Part shown: positions 32,707 through 42,435 of the stretch, one piece after another
Layout: the number at the start of each line of letters is the position of its first letter
How positions within the stretch are numbered: the first letter of the stretch is position 1
Source of the DNA: Micromonospora tulbaghiae
GTDB lineage: Bacteria; Actinomycetota; Actinomycetes; Mycobacteriales; Micromonosporaceae
NCBI RefSeq assembly: GCF_900091605.1
Contig: NZ_FMCQ01000010.1
Location: 124,001 to 188,000 of the forward strand
Length of the DNA stretch: 64,000 nt
Direction of reading: 5' to 3'
Made by a program: the position numbers and the translations under genes
The notes under the pieces: generated by a model
Databases searched by the model: none
Told to the model about the DNA's origin: nothing
The model's input: the letters and a program-made list of their open reading frames with translations, nothing else

Positions 32707-32901
32707 TCACTTGTTGAAGGCGTCCTTGACGTCGCGGCCCGCCTGCTTGGCGTGCTCCCCGGCCTGCCGGGCGCGCGCCGTGCTCTGCTCGGAGGCGCCC
32801 TCGGCCCGCAACCGTTCGTTGTCGGTCACGTCGCCGATGCGCTCCTTGGCCATGCCGCTCATCTCCTGGGCCTTGTTCTTCGCCTTGTCGGTGAAGCTCA
32901 T
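32707..32901 (-). CDS. CsbD family stress protein
   Basis: The 64-residue hydrophilic, Lys/Ala/Glu-rich protein matches the CsbD family (MSFTDKAKNKAQEMSGMAKE, then GDVTDNERLRAEG). CsbD was named for SigB control in Bacillus; the molecular role is unknown. The ATG at 32901 has a GGGAGG ribosome-binding site just upstream, and the frame beyond it is basic and unlike the family. A possible SigB-like promoter is listed at 32941-32965. Confidence 0.92.
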   Translation of the reverse strand: MSFTDKAKNKAQEMSGMAKERIGDVTDNERLRAEGASEQSTARARQAGEHAKQAGRDVKDAFNK

Positions 32902-32940
32902 GTCGCCCTCCCTCGTCCGGCTACGCCTTGCCCTTGTCGC

Positions 32941-32965
32941 GTCCCCGGTGACTGTCGTGTGAAAC
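32941..32965 (-). promoter_or_regulatory. Possible SigB-like promoter of csbD
   Basis: On the minus strand GTTT (32965-32962), a 15-nt spacer and GGGGAC (32946-32941) resemble the SigB-type consensus GTTT-N14/15-GGGTAT, with four of six -10 positions matching. It would start a leader of about 30 nt before the csbD ATG. The match is imperfect, so this is a candidate only. Confidence 0.4.
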
Positions 32966-33061
32966 GCCGTTGACCGGCGCACATCGCGTAGTGCGTCCTA
33001 GGACAATAGGTTGAAGGTTCGACGCCCGGCCGACGCCGCCCGACCATGGTTGACTGGGCCG

Positions 33062-33673
33062 GTGAACGAGATCCTGCTGATCCGGCACGGCGAGACAACG
33101 TGGAGCGCCGCCCACCGGCACACCTCGTACACCGACCTGGAGCTGACAGCCGACGGCGAGCGGCAGGCAGGCGCGCTGGCTCCGCTGCTCGCCGGCCGGC
33201 GTTTCGCGCGGGTCCTGTCCAGCCCCCGGCAGCGCGCCACCCGCACCGCCGCCCTGGCCGGGCTCACCGTGGACGCGATCGAGCCCGACCTGGCCGAGTG
33301 GCACTACGGCGAGTACGAGGGCCGCACCACCGCGGACATCCAGGCCGAACGGCCCGGCTGGACGATCTGGACCGACGGCGGTCCCGGCGGCGAGTCCCCG
33401 GAGCAGGTCGGCGCACGCCTGGACCGTGTCCTGGACCGGGTCGCCCCGCTGCTCGAGGAAGGCGACGTCGCGCTCGTCGGGCACGGGCACAGCCTGCGCG
33501 TGCTCGGGGCCCGCTGGATCGGGCTGCCGCCCTCGGCCGGCGCGTTGCTGCGGCTGGACACCGCCACGCTCAGCGTGCTCGGTCACGAGCACGGCCGGCG
33601 GGTGATCAGGCGGTGGAACCTGCCGGCTCCGCCGACGGACGGGGACGCCCCCGACCGGTCAGCTCGCCACTGA
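33062..33673 (+). CDS. Histidine phosphatase family protein (phosphoglycerate mutase-like)
   Basis: The 203-residue protein carries the branch-1 histidine phosphatase signature LIRHGETTW, in which the histidine is phosphorylated, the SSPRQRATRTA motif, an acid in EWHYGEYEG and the second catalytic histidine in LVGHGHSLR. Size and motifs fit the GpmB/CobC-like phosphatases rather than true glycolytic mutase. The GTG at 33062 gives the expected short N-terminus; a TTG at 33011 would add 17 residues. Substrate unknown. Its 3' end overlaps the Lrp/AsnC gene on the other strand by 68 bp. Confidence 0.9.
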   Translation: MNEILLIRHGETTWSAAHRHTSYTDLELTADGERQAGALAPLLAGRRFARVLSSPRQRATRTAALAGLTVDAIEPDLAEWHYGEYEGRTTADIQAERPGWTIWTDGGPGGESPEQVGARLDRVLDRVAPLLEEGDVALVGHGHSLRVLGARWIGLPPSAGALLRLDTATLSVLGHEHGRRVIRRWNLPAPPTDGDAPDRSARH

Positions 33674-34118
33674 TCTTCGGCGGCCGGTTCTCGTACGGCG
33701 TCGACAGCACCACCGTCGTGCGCGTGGTGACGTTCGCGGCCGTGCGGATCTCCTGGAGCACCCGCTCCAGATCGGCCGGACCGGCCACCCGCACCAGCAG
33801 GAGATAGAAGTCCTCCCCCGCCACCGAGTAGCACGAGTCGATCTCGGGCAGGTGCGCCAGCCGCTCCGGCGCGTCGTCCGGCTGCGACGGGTCGAACGGC
33901 CGGATCGCCACGAACGCGGTCAGCGGCAGGTCCAACGCCTCGAACGACACACGGGCGACGTACCCCTTGATCACACCGCGCTGCTCCAGCCGGCGGACCC
34001 GCTGGTGCACGGCCGACACCGACAGGCCCACCCGCTCGGCCAGATCCGTGTACGACAGCCGACCGTCCCCGGTCAGCGCGGCGACGATGGCACGGTCGAT
34101 CTCCTCCACGCGCTGCAC
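33606..34118 (-). CDS. Lrp/AsnC family transcriptional regulator
   Basis: The 170-residue protein has an N-terminal HTH (residues about 3-60, DLAERVGLSVSAVHQRVRRLEQRG) and a RAM/AsnC effector-binding domain (about 65-145, ending in RTTVVLSTPYENRP), followed by a short Pro/Arg-rich tail that lies opposite the histidine phosphatase gene. The GTG at 34118 is chosen for the typical start VQRVEEIDRAI. It follows DUF433 on the same strand by 50 bp. Lrp/AsnC proteins usually sense amino acids, so the lysine cluster about 2 kb away is a reasonable but unproven target. Confidence 0.92.
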   Translation of the reverse strand: MQRVEEIDRAIVAALTGDGRLSYTDLAERVGLSVSAVHQRVRRLEQRGVIKGYVARVSFEALDLPLTAFVAIRPFDPSQPDDAPERLAHLPEIDSCYSVAGEDFYLLLVRVAGPADLERVLQEIRTAANVTTRTTVVLSTPYENRPPKISGELTGRGRPRPSAEPAGSTA

Positions 34119-34168
34119 AGTAGCCGGAAAAGCGCTCCCACGCCGCACCCGGCCCGCCGCGGTGACGC

Positions 34169-34384
34169 TCAGCGGGCCGTCCGGTCGCGCACCGCGTCCG
34201 CGGCGAAGTTCAGCACCTCCGCCATGTCCTCCTCGTCCAGGAACGGCAGGTCGGTGAGGATGTCCGTGACGGACATGCCCTCGGCCATCATGGCCAGCAG
34301 GGTGGCCACGGGGATGCGCGACTGCCGTACGCAGGGCGCACCCCCCATGACGTCGGGGTCCACGGTGATCCGGGGGAAGGTCAC
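34169..34384 (-). CDS. DUF433 domain protein
   Basis: The 71-residue protein is a DUF433 domain: TFPRITVDPDVMGGAPCVRQ followed by SRIPVATLLAMMAEGMS and a HTH-like segment with DILTDLPFLDEEDM. The family is often an antitoxin paired with a DUF5615/PIN-like toxin. No such partner is present here; instead it starts 9 bp after the acyl-CoA dehydrogenase in a metabolic operon. It starts with GTG. Its function in this setting is unknown. Confidence 0.87.
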   Translation of the reverse strand: MTFPRITVDPDVMGGAPCVRQSRIPVATLLAMMAEGMSVTDILTDLPFLDEEDMAEVLNFAADAVRDRTAR

Positions 34385-34393
34385 CGCGACAGG

Positions 34394-35536
34394 CTAGCCC
34401 TTCGCCAGCGCGCGGGAGATGACCAGTCGCTGGATCTGGTTGGTGCCCTCGACGATCTGGAGCACCTTGGCCTCACGCATGTACCGCTCGACCGGATGGT
34501 CGGCGACGTACCCGGCGCCGCCGAGCACCTGCACCGCGTCGGTGGTCACCCGCATCGCCACGTCCGTGGCGAACAGCTTCGCCTTGGCCGCCTCGATCGA
34601 GTACGGGCGTCCGGCGTCACGCAGCCGCGCGGCGGCGAGCGTGAGCGCCCGCGCGGCCGAGATCTGGGTGGCGGCGTCGGCCAGGTTGAACCCGAGCCCC
34701 TGGAAGTCGATGATCGCCCGGCCGAACTGGCGGCGCTCCCGGGCGTAGCCGACCGCGTAGTCCAGCGCGCCCTGGGCCAGGCCCACAGCGCACGCGGCGA
34801 TGCCCAGGCGGCCGGAGTCCAGCGCGGACATCGCGATGGCGAACCCGGCGCCCTCGCCGCCGACCAGCCGCTCCGCCGGCACCCGGGCGTCGTCGAAGGC
34901 GATCTGCGCGATCGGGGAGGCGTGCAGCCCCATGGTGCGCTCGGCGGCCTGCGGGTGGATGCCCGGCGTGGACCGGTCGGCCAGCAGGCAGGAAATGCCC
35001 TTCGGGCCGGGGCCGCCGGTGCGGCAGAAGATGTTGTAGAAGTCGGCCACCCGGGCGTGCGTGATCCACGCCTTGGTGCCGGTCACCACGTACGCGTCGC
35101 CGTCGCGCACCGCCCGCGTGGTCAGGGCCGCCGCGTCCGAGCCACCCTGCGGCTCGGATAGACAGTACGCACCGAGCAGCTCCCCGCCGATCATGTCCGG
35201 CAGTAGTTTGCGCTGCTCGTCGGTGCCGAACTGGGCCAGCGGGTAGCAGGACAGCGTGTGCACGCTGACCGCCTCGGCCACCGCCAGCCACCGGCTGGCG
35301 AGGATCTCCAGCACCTGGAGGTACACCTCGTACGGCTGGGCGGCGCCGCCGTGCTCCTCCGCGTACGGCAGGCCGAGCAGGCCGGCCCGGCCCAGGGTGC
35401 GCAGCACCTCCCGGGGGAACTCGGCGCGCTCCTCGAAACCGGCGGCCTTGGGGGCCAGTTCCCGGTCGGCGAGTTCGGTGGCGAGGTCCAGCAGGTCGTG
35501 GGCCTCGTCGGTGGGCAGGATCCGGTCGACGTTCAT
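34394..35536 (-). CDS. Acyl-CoA dehydrogenase
   Basis: The 380-residue flavoenzyme is a standard-length acyl-CoA dehydrogenase. It has AYCLSEPQGGSDAAAL for FAD binding, the middle beta domain, ARERRQFGRAIIDFQGL, and the C-terminal motif with YMREAKVLQIVEGTNQIQR, where the glutamate in IVEGTNQ is the likely catalytic base. It oxidises acyl-CoA to enoyl-CoA. The ATG overlaps the upstream M24 peptidase stop (ATGA). The chain length is unknown; short-chain substrates such as butyryl-CoA would fit the nearby crotonyl-CoA-forming pathway, but this is inference. Confidence 0.95.
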   Translation of the reverse strand: MNVDRILPTDEAHDLLDLATELADRELAPKAAGFEERAEFPREVLRTLGRAGLLGLPYAEEHGGAAQPYEVYLQVLEILASRWLAVAEAVSVHTLSCYPLAQFGTDEQRKLLPDMIGGELLGAYCLSEPQGGSDAAALTTRAVRDGDAYVVTGTKAWITHARVADFYNIFCRTGGPGPKGISCLLADRSTPGIHPQAAERTMGLHASPIAQIAFDDARVPAERLVGGEGAGFAIAMSALDSGRLGIAACAVGLAQGALDYAVGYARERRQFGRAIIDFQGLGFNLADAATQISAARALTLAAARLRDAGRPYSIEAAKAKLFATDVAMRVTTDAVQVLGGAGYVADHPVERYMREAKVLQIVEGTNQIQRLVISRALAKG

Positions 35537-36642
35537 AGCGCGATGAGCTCCGTGGGGGTGGTGTTGAGCCGTTGCCCGCCGTCCGTCGTGCAGACGACGA
35601 TGTCCTCGATCCGGGCTCCGTGCCGCCCGGCGAGATAGATCCCGGGTTCGACCGAGAAAGCCATGCCGGCCTGAAGCGGCCGGGGGTTGCCCGTCACCAC
35701 GTACGGCTCCTCGTGGCCGTCGAGGCCGATGCCGTGGCCGGTGCGGTGCAGGAAGGCGTCGCCGAAACCGGCGGCGCCGATCACGTCGCGGGCGACCGCG
35801 TCGAGGGCCTCGGCGGTCACGCCCGGCGCGACGGCGGCCACCGCGGCGCGCTGCGCCTCCCGCAGCACCGCGTAGTAGTCCACGAACTCGGCCGGGGCGG
35901 GGCCGCCGGCGACGTACGTGCGGGTGCAGTCGGAGCGGTAGCCCGACGGCATGGTGCCGCCGATGTCGACCACCACCGGCTCGCCCACGCCGATCGGGCG
36001 GTCCGAGGTGCCGTGGTGCGGGCTCGCGCCGTTCGGGCCGGCGGCCACGATGACGAAGTCGACAGCGGCGTGCCCGGCGGCCCGGATCGCGGCGGCGAGG
36101 TCGGCGGCGACCTCCCGCTCGGTGCGGCCAGGGCGCAGCCACTCCCCCATCCGCAGGTGCACCGCGTCGATCGCGGCGCCCGCCTCGGCCAGCGCGGCCA
36201 CCTCGGCCGGCGACTTGCGGATCCGCATCTCCCGCAGCACGTCGGAGGCGAGCCGCTGGGCAGCGCCGGGCAGCGCGTCGCGCAGCGCGAGGACCTGCTG
36301 TGCCCACATCCGGTCGGCCAGACCGACGGCGCGGACCGGGCCGGGTAGCGCCGCGCGCACCAGCGGCCACGGGTCGGTGCCGTCGGCGTGGTCGACGATC
36401 CGGTACCCGGCGCCGGGCGCGGCCTCGGCGTCCGGCCGTTCCAGCACCGGCACGACCAGCGTCGGCTCGCCCTCGGCGGGCAGGACCAGGCAGGTCAGCC
36501 GCTCCCCCTCGCGGGCGTCGTAGCCGGTCAGGTAGCGCAGGTCGGAACCCGGGGTGAGCAGCAGCGCGTCCAGGCCCGCCGCGGCGGTGGCGCGCTGGGC
36601 CGCGGTCAGTCGCCCGGCGGGGTACAGTTCCTCGATTCCCAC
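35533..36642 (-). CDS. M24 family metallopeptidase (Xaa-Pro aminopeptidase-like)
   Basis: The 369-residue protein has a creatinase-like N-terminal domain and a pita-bread catalytic domain from about residue 140. The five metal ligands are recognisable in VVDIGG, SDCTRT, TGHGIGLDGHE, SVEPGIY and RIEDIV. It should remove N-terminal residues before proline, or process related dipeptides, in the cytoplasm. The start is GTG at 36642, 9 bp after the FUSC stop, so the two are probably co-transcribed with the acyl-CoA dehydrogenase. Confidence 0.94.
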   Translation of the reverse strand: MGIEELYPAGRLTAAQRATAAAGLDALLLTPGSDLRYLTGYDAREGERLTCLVLPAEGEPTLVVPVLERPDAEAAPGAGYRIVDHADGTDPWPLVRAALPGPVRAVGLADRMWAQQVLALRDALPGAAQRLASDVLREMRIRKSPAEVAALAEAGAAIDAVHLRMGEWLRPGRTEREVAADLAAAIRAAGHAAVDFVIVAAGPNGASPHHGTSDRPIGVGEPVVVDIGGTMPSGYRSDCTRTYVAGGPAPAEFVDYYAVLREAQRAAVAAVAPGVTAEALDAVARDVIGAAGFGDAFLHRTGHGIGLDGHEEPYVVTGNPRPLQAGMAFSVEPGIYLAGRHGARIEDIVVCTTDGGQRLNTTPTELIAL

Positions 36643-36651
36643 AGCCGAAGC

Positions 36652-37857
36652 TTAACGGTCGTTTGGGTCCGGGCGGGAGTCCGGTCGATGCTCGCAGACG
36701 CCGGCCATCCGGTCCGCTTCGATCTTGGTCATGCCGGACGCCCGCAGCAACTCGCCGACCACGATGAACAGCTGCGAGGCCACGATCGTGCCGGAGAAAC
36801 CGAGACCGGCGGCACGCGCCCGGCCGGCCTCCCGCGCGGCGTCCCGCGCCCGGGTACGGGCGATGTCCGGCGGCCGCCCGGCCAGGAAGTCACGGTGCAG
36901 CAGCCGCAGCGACTGCCCGAACGCCTCGACCGCGGCCGGCAGGGCCGGCGGAACCGGCTCCCCGGCCTCCAGCAACGCCACCACCCGGCGGACCATGTTG
37001 CGGCTGTTCGTGTACGCCAGCTCCAGGTGGGCGGCGGCGTTCTCGTAGCGGCGCAACTGGGCCCGGCGCCGCCACCGCCACGGCGACAACGCCGTCACCT
37101 CCCGGGCCGCCGCGACGATCTCGGTGGTCTGCTTCCGCTCGGCCTCGGCCGCCTCCAGCCGGCCCAGCGCCGCCTCGGCCTCCCCGGCGTCCCGGGCGGC
37201 GAGCGCCTTCGCCGTCGCCGTCAGCTCCTTGGCGAACAGGTCCAGCGTGGGCCCGGCCGCGCGGTGCACCACCCGGACCGGATTCAGCGGCAGCAACAGC
37301 AACGCCACCACCACCGCCACCCCGCCGCCCACCAGCGCGTTCGCCGTCCGCGGCACGGCCAGGTCCGGCGCGTTGGGCTCCACCGTGCCCAGCAGGACCG
37401 CGGTGCTGCCGGCCTGCACCATCACGGCGCCGCTGCCCCGGATCACCACCGCCAGCGAGATTGCGAACGCGACCACCAGGCCGGTCTGCACCGGTCCGGC
37501 CCCGATCACCTTGATGATGAGGTCGCCGACCAGCACACCGAGGATCACGCCGCCGAGCAGCTCGGCGGTGCGCCGGATCCGGTTGCCGATCGCCGCGGCG
37601 ATGGTGCCCACCGCTGCCGCCGGCGCGAACAGCGGCTGCGGGTTCTTGAGCAGCGTGCTGGCCACGTACCAGGCCAGACCGGCGGCCAGACCCGCCTGGA
37701 GGGCCACGATGAAGTACCGGCGCAGCCGCTCGTACGCCTCCCGGAACTCGCGGCGCGCCGCCGGAGCCACCGGGGTCACGGCAGCGCCCGCCCGCCCGAA
37801 CGCCACAGGCACGACGGCTCGGGCTCGGTCACGCCCTCCTCTACCCGGCATCCACAC
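36652..37857 (-). CDS. FUSC family inner-membrane protein (aromatic acid exporter-like)
   Basis: The 401-residue protein has a cluster of about six hydrophobic helices at residues 45-195, with the FUSC segment RRTAELLGGVILGVLVGD, then a long helical soluble domain. The FUSC family includes AaeB and yeast fusaric-acid resistance proteins, which export aromatic or phenolic acids. The GTG at 37857 is uncertain; ATG at 37851 or a later GTG before VTPVAPAARREF would also be possible. It is the first gene of a minus-strand operon. The substrate is not determinable. Confidence 0.85.
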   Translation of the reverse strand: MWMPGRGGRDRARAVVPVAFGRAGAAVTPVAPAARREFREAYERLRRYFIVALQAGLAAGLAWYVASTLLKNPQPLFAPAAAVGTIAAAIGNRIRRTAELLGGVILGVLVGDLIIKVIGAGPVQTGLVVAFAISLAVVIRGSGAVMVQAGSTAVLLGTVEPNAPDLAVPRTANALVGGGVAVVVALLLLPLNPVRVVHRAAGPTLDLFAKELTATAKALAARDAGEAEAALGRLEAAEAERKQTTEIVAAAREVTALSPWRWRRRAQLRRYENAAAHLELAYTNSRNMVRRVVALLEAGEPVPPALPAAVEAFGQSLRLLHRDFLAGRPPDIARTRARDAAREAGRARAAGLGFSGTIVASQLFIVVGELLRASGMTKIEADRMAGVCEHRPDSRPDPNDR

Positions 37858-37904
37858 CGGTATTCCCAGGCCGCCCCGCGCTTGCGGACGCGAGGGATCA
37901 TGGA

Positions 37905-38288
37905 GTGGTGATCCGCTTTCTGCTGAACCTGTTATGGCTCGTCTTCGGTGGCGGCTTCGTCCTGGCCCTCGGCTACGGCATCGCCGCCCTGATCTGCTTC
38001 GTCCTCGTCGTCACCATCCCCTTCGGCGTCGCCTCACTGCGGCTCGCCTCGTACTCGCTGTGGCCGTTCGGCCGCACCCTCGTGTCGAAGCCCGGCGCCG
38101 GGCTCCCCTCCGGACTGGCGAACGTGCTCTGGCTGGTGCTGGCCGGTTGGTGGCTGGCCCTCTCGCACATCCTCGCCGGGATCGCGCTCTGCGTGACGAT
38201 CATCGGCATCCCGTTCGGGGTGGCCAACTTCAAGCTGGTCCCGGCGGCGCTGTGGCCGCTCGGCCAGGAGGTCGTCGAAACGCCGTAA
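37905..38288 (+). CDS. YccF domain-containing membrane protein
   Basis: The 127-residue protein contains two YccF repeats, each a hydrophobic helix followed by IPFGVASLRLASYSLWPFG or IPFGVANFKLVPAALWPLG. The family is a widespread inner-membrane protein of unknown function. The GTG at 37905 begins MVIRFLLNLLW; GTG at 37908 is equally possible. It is monocistronic and divergent from the FUSC operon. Confidence 0.92.
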   Translation: MVIRFLLNLLWLVFGGGFVLALGYGIAALICFVLVVTIPFGVASLRLASYSLWPFGRTLVSKPGAGLPSGLANVLWLVLAGWWLALSHILAGIALCVTIIGIPFGVANFKLVPAALWPLGQEVVETP

Positions 38289-38353
38289 CCACACCGACGG
38301 GCCCGACCGTCAGCCCTCGCCGCGCCCAGCCCTTTCCCCCGCCACGCGTGAGC

Positions 38354-38408
38354 GGGTGGAACCTCATGGGTGTCTCCGCCCGTGTTTGACACCCATGAGG
38401 TTCCACCC
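38354..38408. repeat. 21-bp perfect inverted repeat, terminator or repeated palindromic element
   Basis: A perfect 21-bp stem (38354-38374 and 38388-38408) with a 13-nt loop lies about 65 bp after yccF. The stem, GGTGGAACCTCATGGGTGTC and its complement, is less GC-rich than its surroundings, contains no T tract, and is longer than needed for termination. It may be a mobile palindromic unit. Confidence 0.85.
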
Positions 38409-38478
38409 ATGGTGGGGCGCCTCGGTCAACGAGCGCACGTCTTGACTGGCGGGATCCGCGTTCCGGTCACCGGGACCG

Positions 38479-38536
38479 CGGCAGATCTTGGTAGGAAGTG
38501 GCCCCTATAAGGGCCGTTTTCTACCAAGATCTGCCG
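38479..38536. repeat. 58-bp long hairpin with GATCTTG core
   Basis: Outer arms of 16 bp (38479-38494 and 38521-38536, containing GCAGATCTTGGTAG) pair perfectly. They continue through five pairs, three of them G-U, into a GGCCC/GGGCC stem with loop CTATAA, giving a nearly continuous 26-bp stem. The wobble pairs mean the RNA would fold better than the DNA. A related GATCTTG hairpin lies at 53959-54025. Confidence 0.85.
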
Positions 38537-38643
38537 GGCCGATCCGGGCGCACCACCTCTACTGCATCCTAGGAGGATGGGGTGGTTGCCTCACGGACGC
38601 GAATGCGGCTCGCCATCAAGGCGCGGCGGCTAGCGTCGGGGGT

Positions 38644-39408
38644 GTGCGGGACGGGGTGATCGAGACGCTCAAGGCGGACCCGGCGATGTCCGGTCTGCGC
38701 CGATCGCTGGAGTTCTACCACGGCGACCCGGCTCGCGACGCCGCCCTCGACGCGTTCTACGCCCCGCTGGTCCGCGCCGGTGACCTGGTCTTCGACGTCG
38801 GCGCGCACGTGGGCGACCGGCTGGGCAGCTTCCGCCGGCTCGGCGCGACAGTGGTGGCGGTCGAGCCGCAGCCGCTGTGCGCCCGGGCGCTGCGCGAGAT
38901 GTACGCGGGCGACGCTGCGGTGACAGTGGTGGAGGCGGCCTGCGGGCGTGCGGGCGGCCCGGTGCGACTGCACGTCAACTCGGCCAACCCGACGGTCTCC
39001 ACCGCCTCCCCCGGGTTCGTCCGCGCCGCCGACGGCGCGCCCGGCTGGGCGGGTGAGACCTGGGACGCGCAGATCGAGGTGCCGGGCACCACACTGGACG
39101 CGCTCGTGGCCGCGTACGGCGTACCGGCGTTCGTGAAGATCGACGTGGAGGGCTTCGAGGACGCCGTGCTGGCCGGGCTGAGCCGGCCGGTCCCGGCGTT
39201 GTCGTTCGAGTTCACCACCATCGCCCGGGTGGCGGCGGCGCGCTGCCTGGACCGGCTCACCGCGCTCGGCTTCACCCGGTTCACGGTGGCGATCGGTGAC
39301 GAGATGGAGTTCGCGCTGCCCAGCTGGCGCCCGGCCGCCGAGGTGGCCGCATACCTGGGCGCGCTGCCGGACGAAGCCAACTCCGGCGACGTGTACGCGC
39401 GTCCCTGA
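38644..39408 (+). CDS. FkbM family methyltransferase
   Basis: The 254-residue protein is an FkbM-type SAM-dependent O-methyltransferase, with SAM motif VFDVGAHVGDR, VVAVEPQP for the second strand, and the FkbM signature VKIDVEGFEDAVL. Members methylate sugars, polyketides or glycolipids. The GTG at 38644 (VRDGVIETLK) is chosen because upstream sequence is the hairpin region. There are no biosynthetic neighbours, so the acceptor is unknown. A small hairpin (CCTCCA/TGGAGG) follows the stop. Confidence 0.9.
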   Translation: MRDGVIETLKADPAMSGLRRSLEFYHGDPARDAALDAFYAPLVRAGDLVFDVGAHVGDRLGSFRRLGATVVAVEPQPLCARALREMYAGDAAVTVVEAACGRAGGPVRLHVNSANPTVSTASPGFVRAADGAPGWAGETWDAQIEVPGTTLDALVAAYGVPAFVKIDVEGFEDAVLAGLSRPVPALSFEFTTIARVAAARCLDRLTALGFTRFTVAIGDEMEFALPSWRPAAEVAAYLGALPDEANSGDVYARP

Positions 39409-39409
39409 A

Positions 39410-39443
39410 CCTCCACTTCGGATGGAGGACGGTCCGGCCGGAC
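39410..39443 (+). terminator. Weak hairpins after fkbM
   Basis: A 6-bp stem (CCTCCA at 39410-39415, TGGAGG at 39423-39428) is followed by the 12-bp palindrome GTCCGGCCGGAC at 39432-39443. Together they may end the fkbM transcript; each alone is modest. Confidence 0.4.
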
Positions 39444-39563
39444 GGCATCGACCCTGCTCAACGCCCTGATCGGCAGACCCCCTGCACGGGCACTTTTTTC
39501 AAAGCTCGAACTTAGCAATGCATCGTTATCCGTCTGTGATTGACGTGAGCCGCGCCACTTGGG

Positions 39564-39599
39564 TTGACTGCCACGGAACCGCTTCCGCAACCGGTTCCG
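39564..39599 (+). promoter_or_regulatory. Promoter and overlapping LacI-type operators of the oligosaccharide uptake operon
   Basis: TTGACT at 39564-39569 is a good -35-like hexamer. Just downstream are CGGAACCGCTTCCG (39574-39587), a near-perfect LacI-type palindrome with a central CG step, and an overlapping AACCGGTT palindrome (39589-39596) flanked by GGTTCC. The LacI start codon follows at 39637. Two adjacent sites on one promoter suggest cooperative autorepression by this LacI. Confidence 0.6.
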
Positions 39600-39636
39600 A
39601 AACACTCCGCTCATCCCTGCGACCCGGGAGCGTCAC

Positions 39637-40638
39637 GTGCCGATCACCATCGCCGACGTCGCCACCCGCGCCGGGGTGAGCAAGACGACGGTCTCCCGGG
39701 TGCTCAACGGCAAGGGCGAGGTGCACGTGCGCACCGCCGACCGGGTCCGGGCCGTGATCAGCGACCTCGGGTACGTGCCGAGCGCCCGCGCGGTCGGGCT
39801 GGCCCGTGGGCGTACCCGGGTGGTCGGGATGCTGGTCCCCGCGCTGACCTGGCCCTGGATGGGCGAGGTCCTCCAGGGCGCGGCCGACGTGGTCGAGGCC
39901 GCCGGCTACGGCATGCTGCTGTTCACCTGCACCCACGGCGACGAGTCGATGCGCCGGTTCGCCTCCCAGGTGTCGGCCAAGTCGTTCGACGGCCTGCTCG
40001 TGGTCGAACCGGAGGGGACGCTCGACTACATCACCGAGCTGCACCGGCGTGGCCTGCCGGTCATCCTCATCGACGACCGGGGCCACCAGCCCGGCTTCCC
40101 GTCGGTGCGGACCACCAACGAGGCGGGCGCGCGGGCCGCCGCCGCGCACCTGCTGGCGCTCGGCCGGCGGCGGCCACTCGTCGTCACCGGCCTGCGGCAG
40201 TTCGGCTGCACCCGGGAGCGGCTCGCCGGGTTCGCCGGCGCCTACACCGACGCGGGCGTACCGATCGAGCCGGACCGGGTGGTGGAGGGCGACTTCACCT
40301 TCGAGTGCGGGCGCTCGGCGGTGCGGCGGCTGCTCGCCGACGGCGTGCCGTTCGACGCCGTCTTCGCCCACAACGACCTGTCGGCCGCCGGGGCGTTGCA
40401 GGCGCTGCGCGACGCCGGGCGGCGCGTCCCGCAGGACGTGGCGGTGGTCGGCTTCGACGACCTGCCGCTGGCCGGGCACACCCACCCGCCGCTGAGCTCC
40501 GTGCGCCAGCCACTGCGGGAGATGGGTACGGCCGCCGCCCGCCTGCTCATCGGCCACCTCACCGGCACCCCGCTGCCGGACACCCCGACCGTCATCCCGA
40601 CCGGCTTCACCGCCCGCGACTCGACACGCGTCACCTGA
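39637..40638 (+). CDS. LacI family regulator of the Opp-type sugar importer
   Basis: The 333-residue regulator has a canonical LacI HTH at residues 3-25 (TIADVATRAGVSKTTVSRVL) and hinge, then a sugar-binding core with FAHNDLSAAGALQALRDAG, AVVGFDDLPLAGHTHPPLSSVRQP as in cellobiose and maltose repressors. The GTG at 39637 directly precedes the HTH. It is followed by the importer operon and GH1 beta-glucosidase, all on the same strand, so a cello-oligosaccharide repressor comparable to CebR is likely. Overlapping candidate operators lie upstream of its own start. Confidence 0.95.
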   Translation: MPITIADVATRAGVSKTTVSRVLNGKGEVHVRTADRVRAVISDLGYVPSARAVGLARGRTRVVGMLVPALTWPWMGEVLQGAADVVEAAGYGMLLFTCTHGDESMRRFASQVSAKSFDGLLVVEPEGTLDYITELHRRGLPVILIDDRGHQPGFPSVRTTNEAGARAAAAHLLALGRRRPLVVTGLRQFGCTRERLAGFAGAYTDAGVPIEPDRVVEGDFTFECGRSAVRRLLADGVPFDAVFAHNDLSAAGALQALRDAGRRVPQDVAVVGFDDLPLAGHTHPPLSSVRQPLREMGTAAARLLIGHLTGTPLPDTPTVIPTGFTARDSTRVT

Positions 40639-40755
40639 CCCACCCCGCCGCACCCGGCGACCACGCCGGCGGGCCCGCCCGCCGGTGGCACCACCGCACA
40701 CCCTCCATCCACCACATCCCGCCCGAGGATCGCGGGACCACCGAGGGAGACCTCC

Positions 40756-42432
<1,677 letters not shown>

Positions 42433-42435
42433 CCC

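Larger units (their letters stand above)
38289..38643. other. 355-bp intergenic region with two long hairpins
   Basis: No gene is supported between yccF and fkbM. Two long hairpins, listed separately at 38354-38408 and 38479-38536, dominate the region. The remaining about 100 bp before fkbM holds AGGAGG at 38571-38576 without a downstream gene, and presumably the fkbM promoter. Confidence 0.6.
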
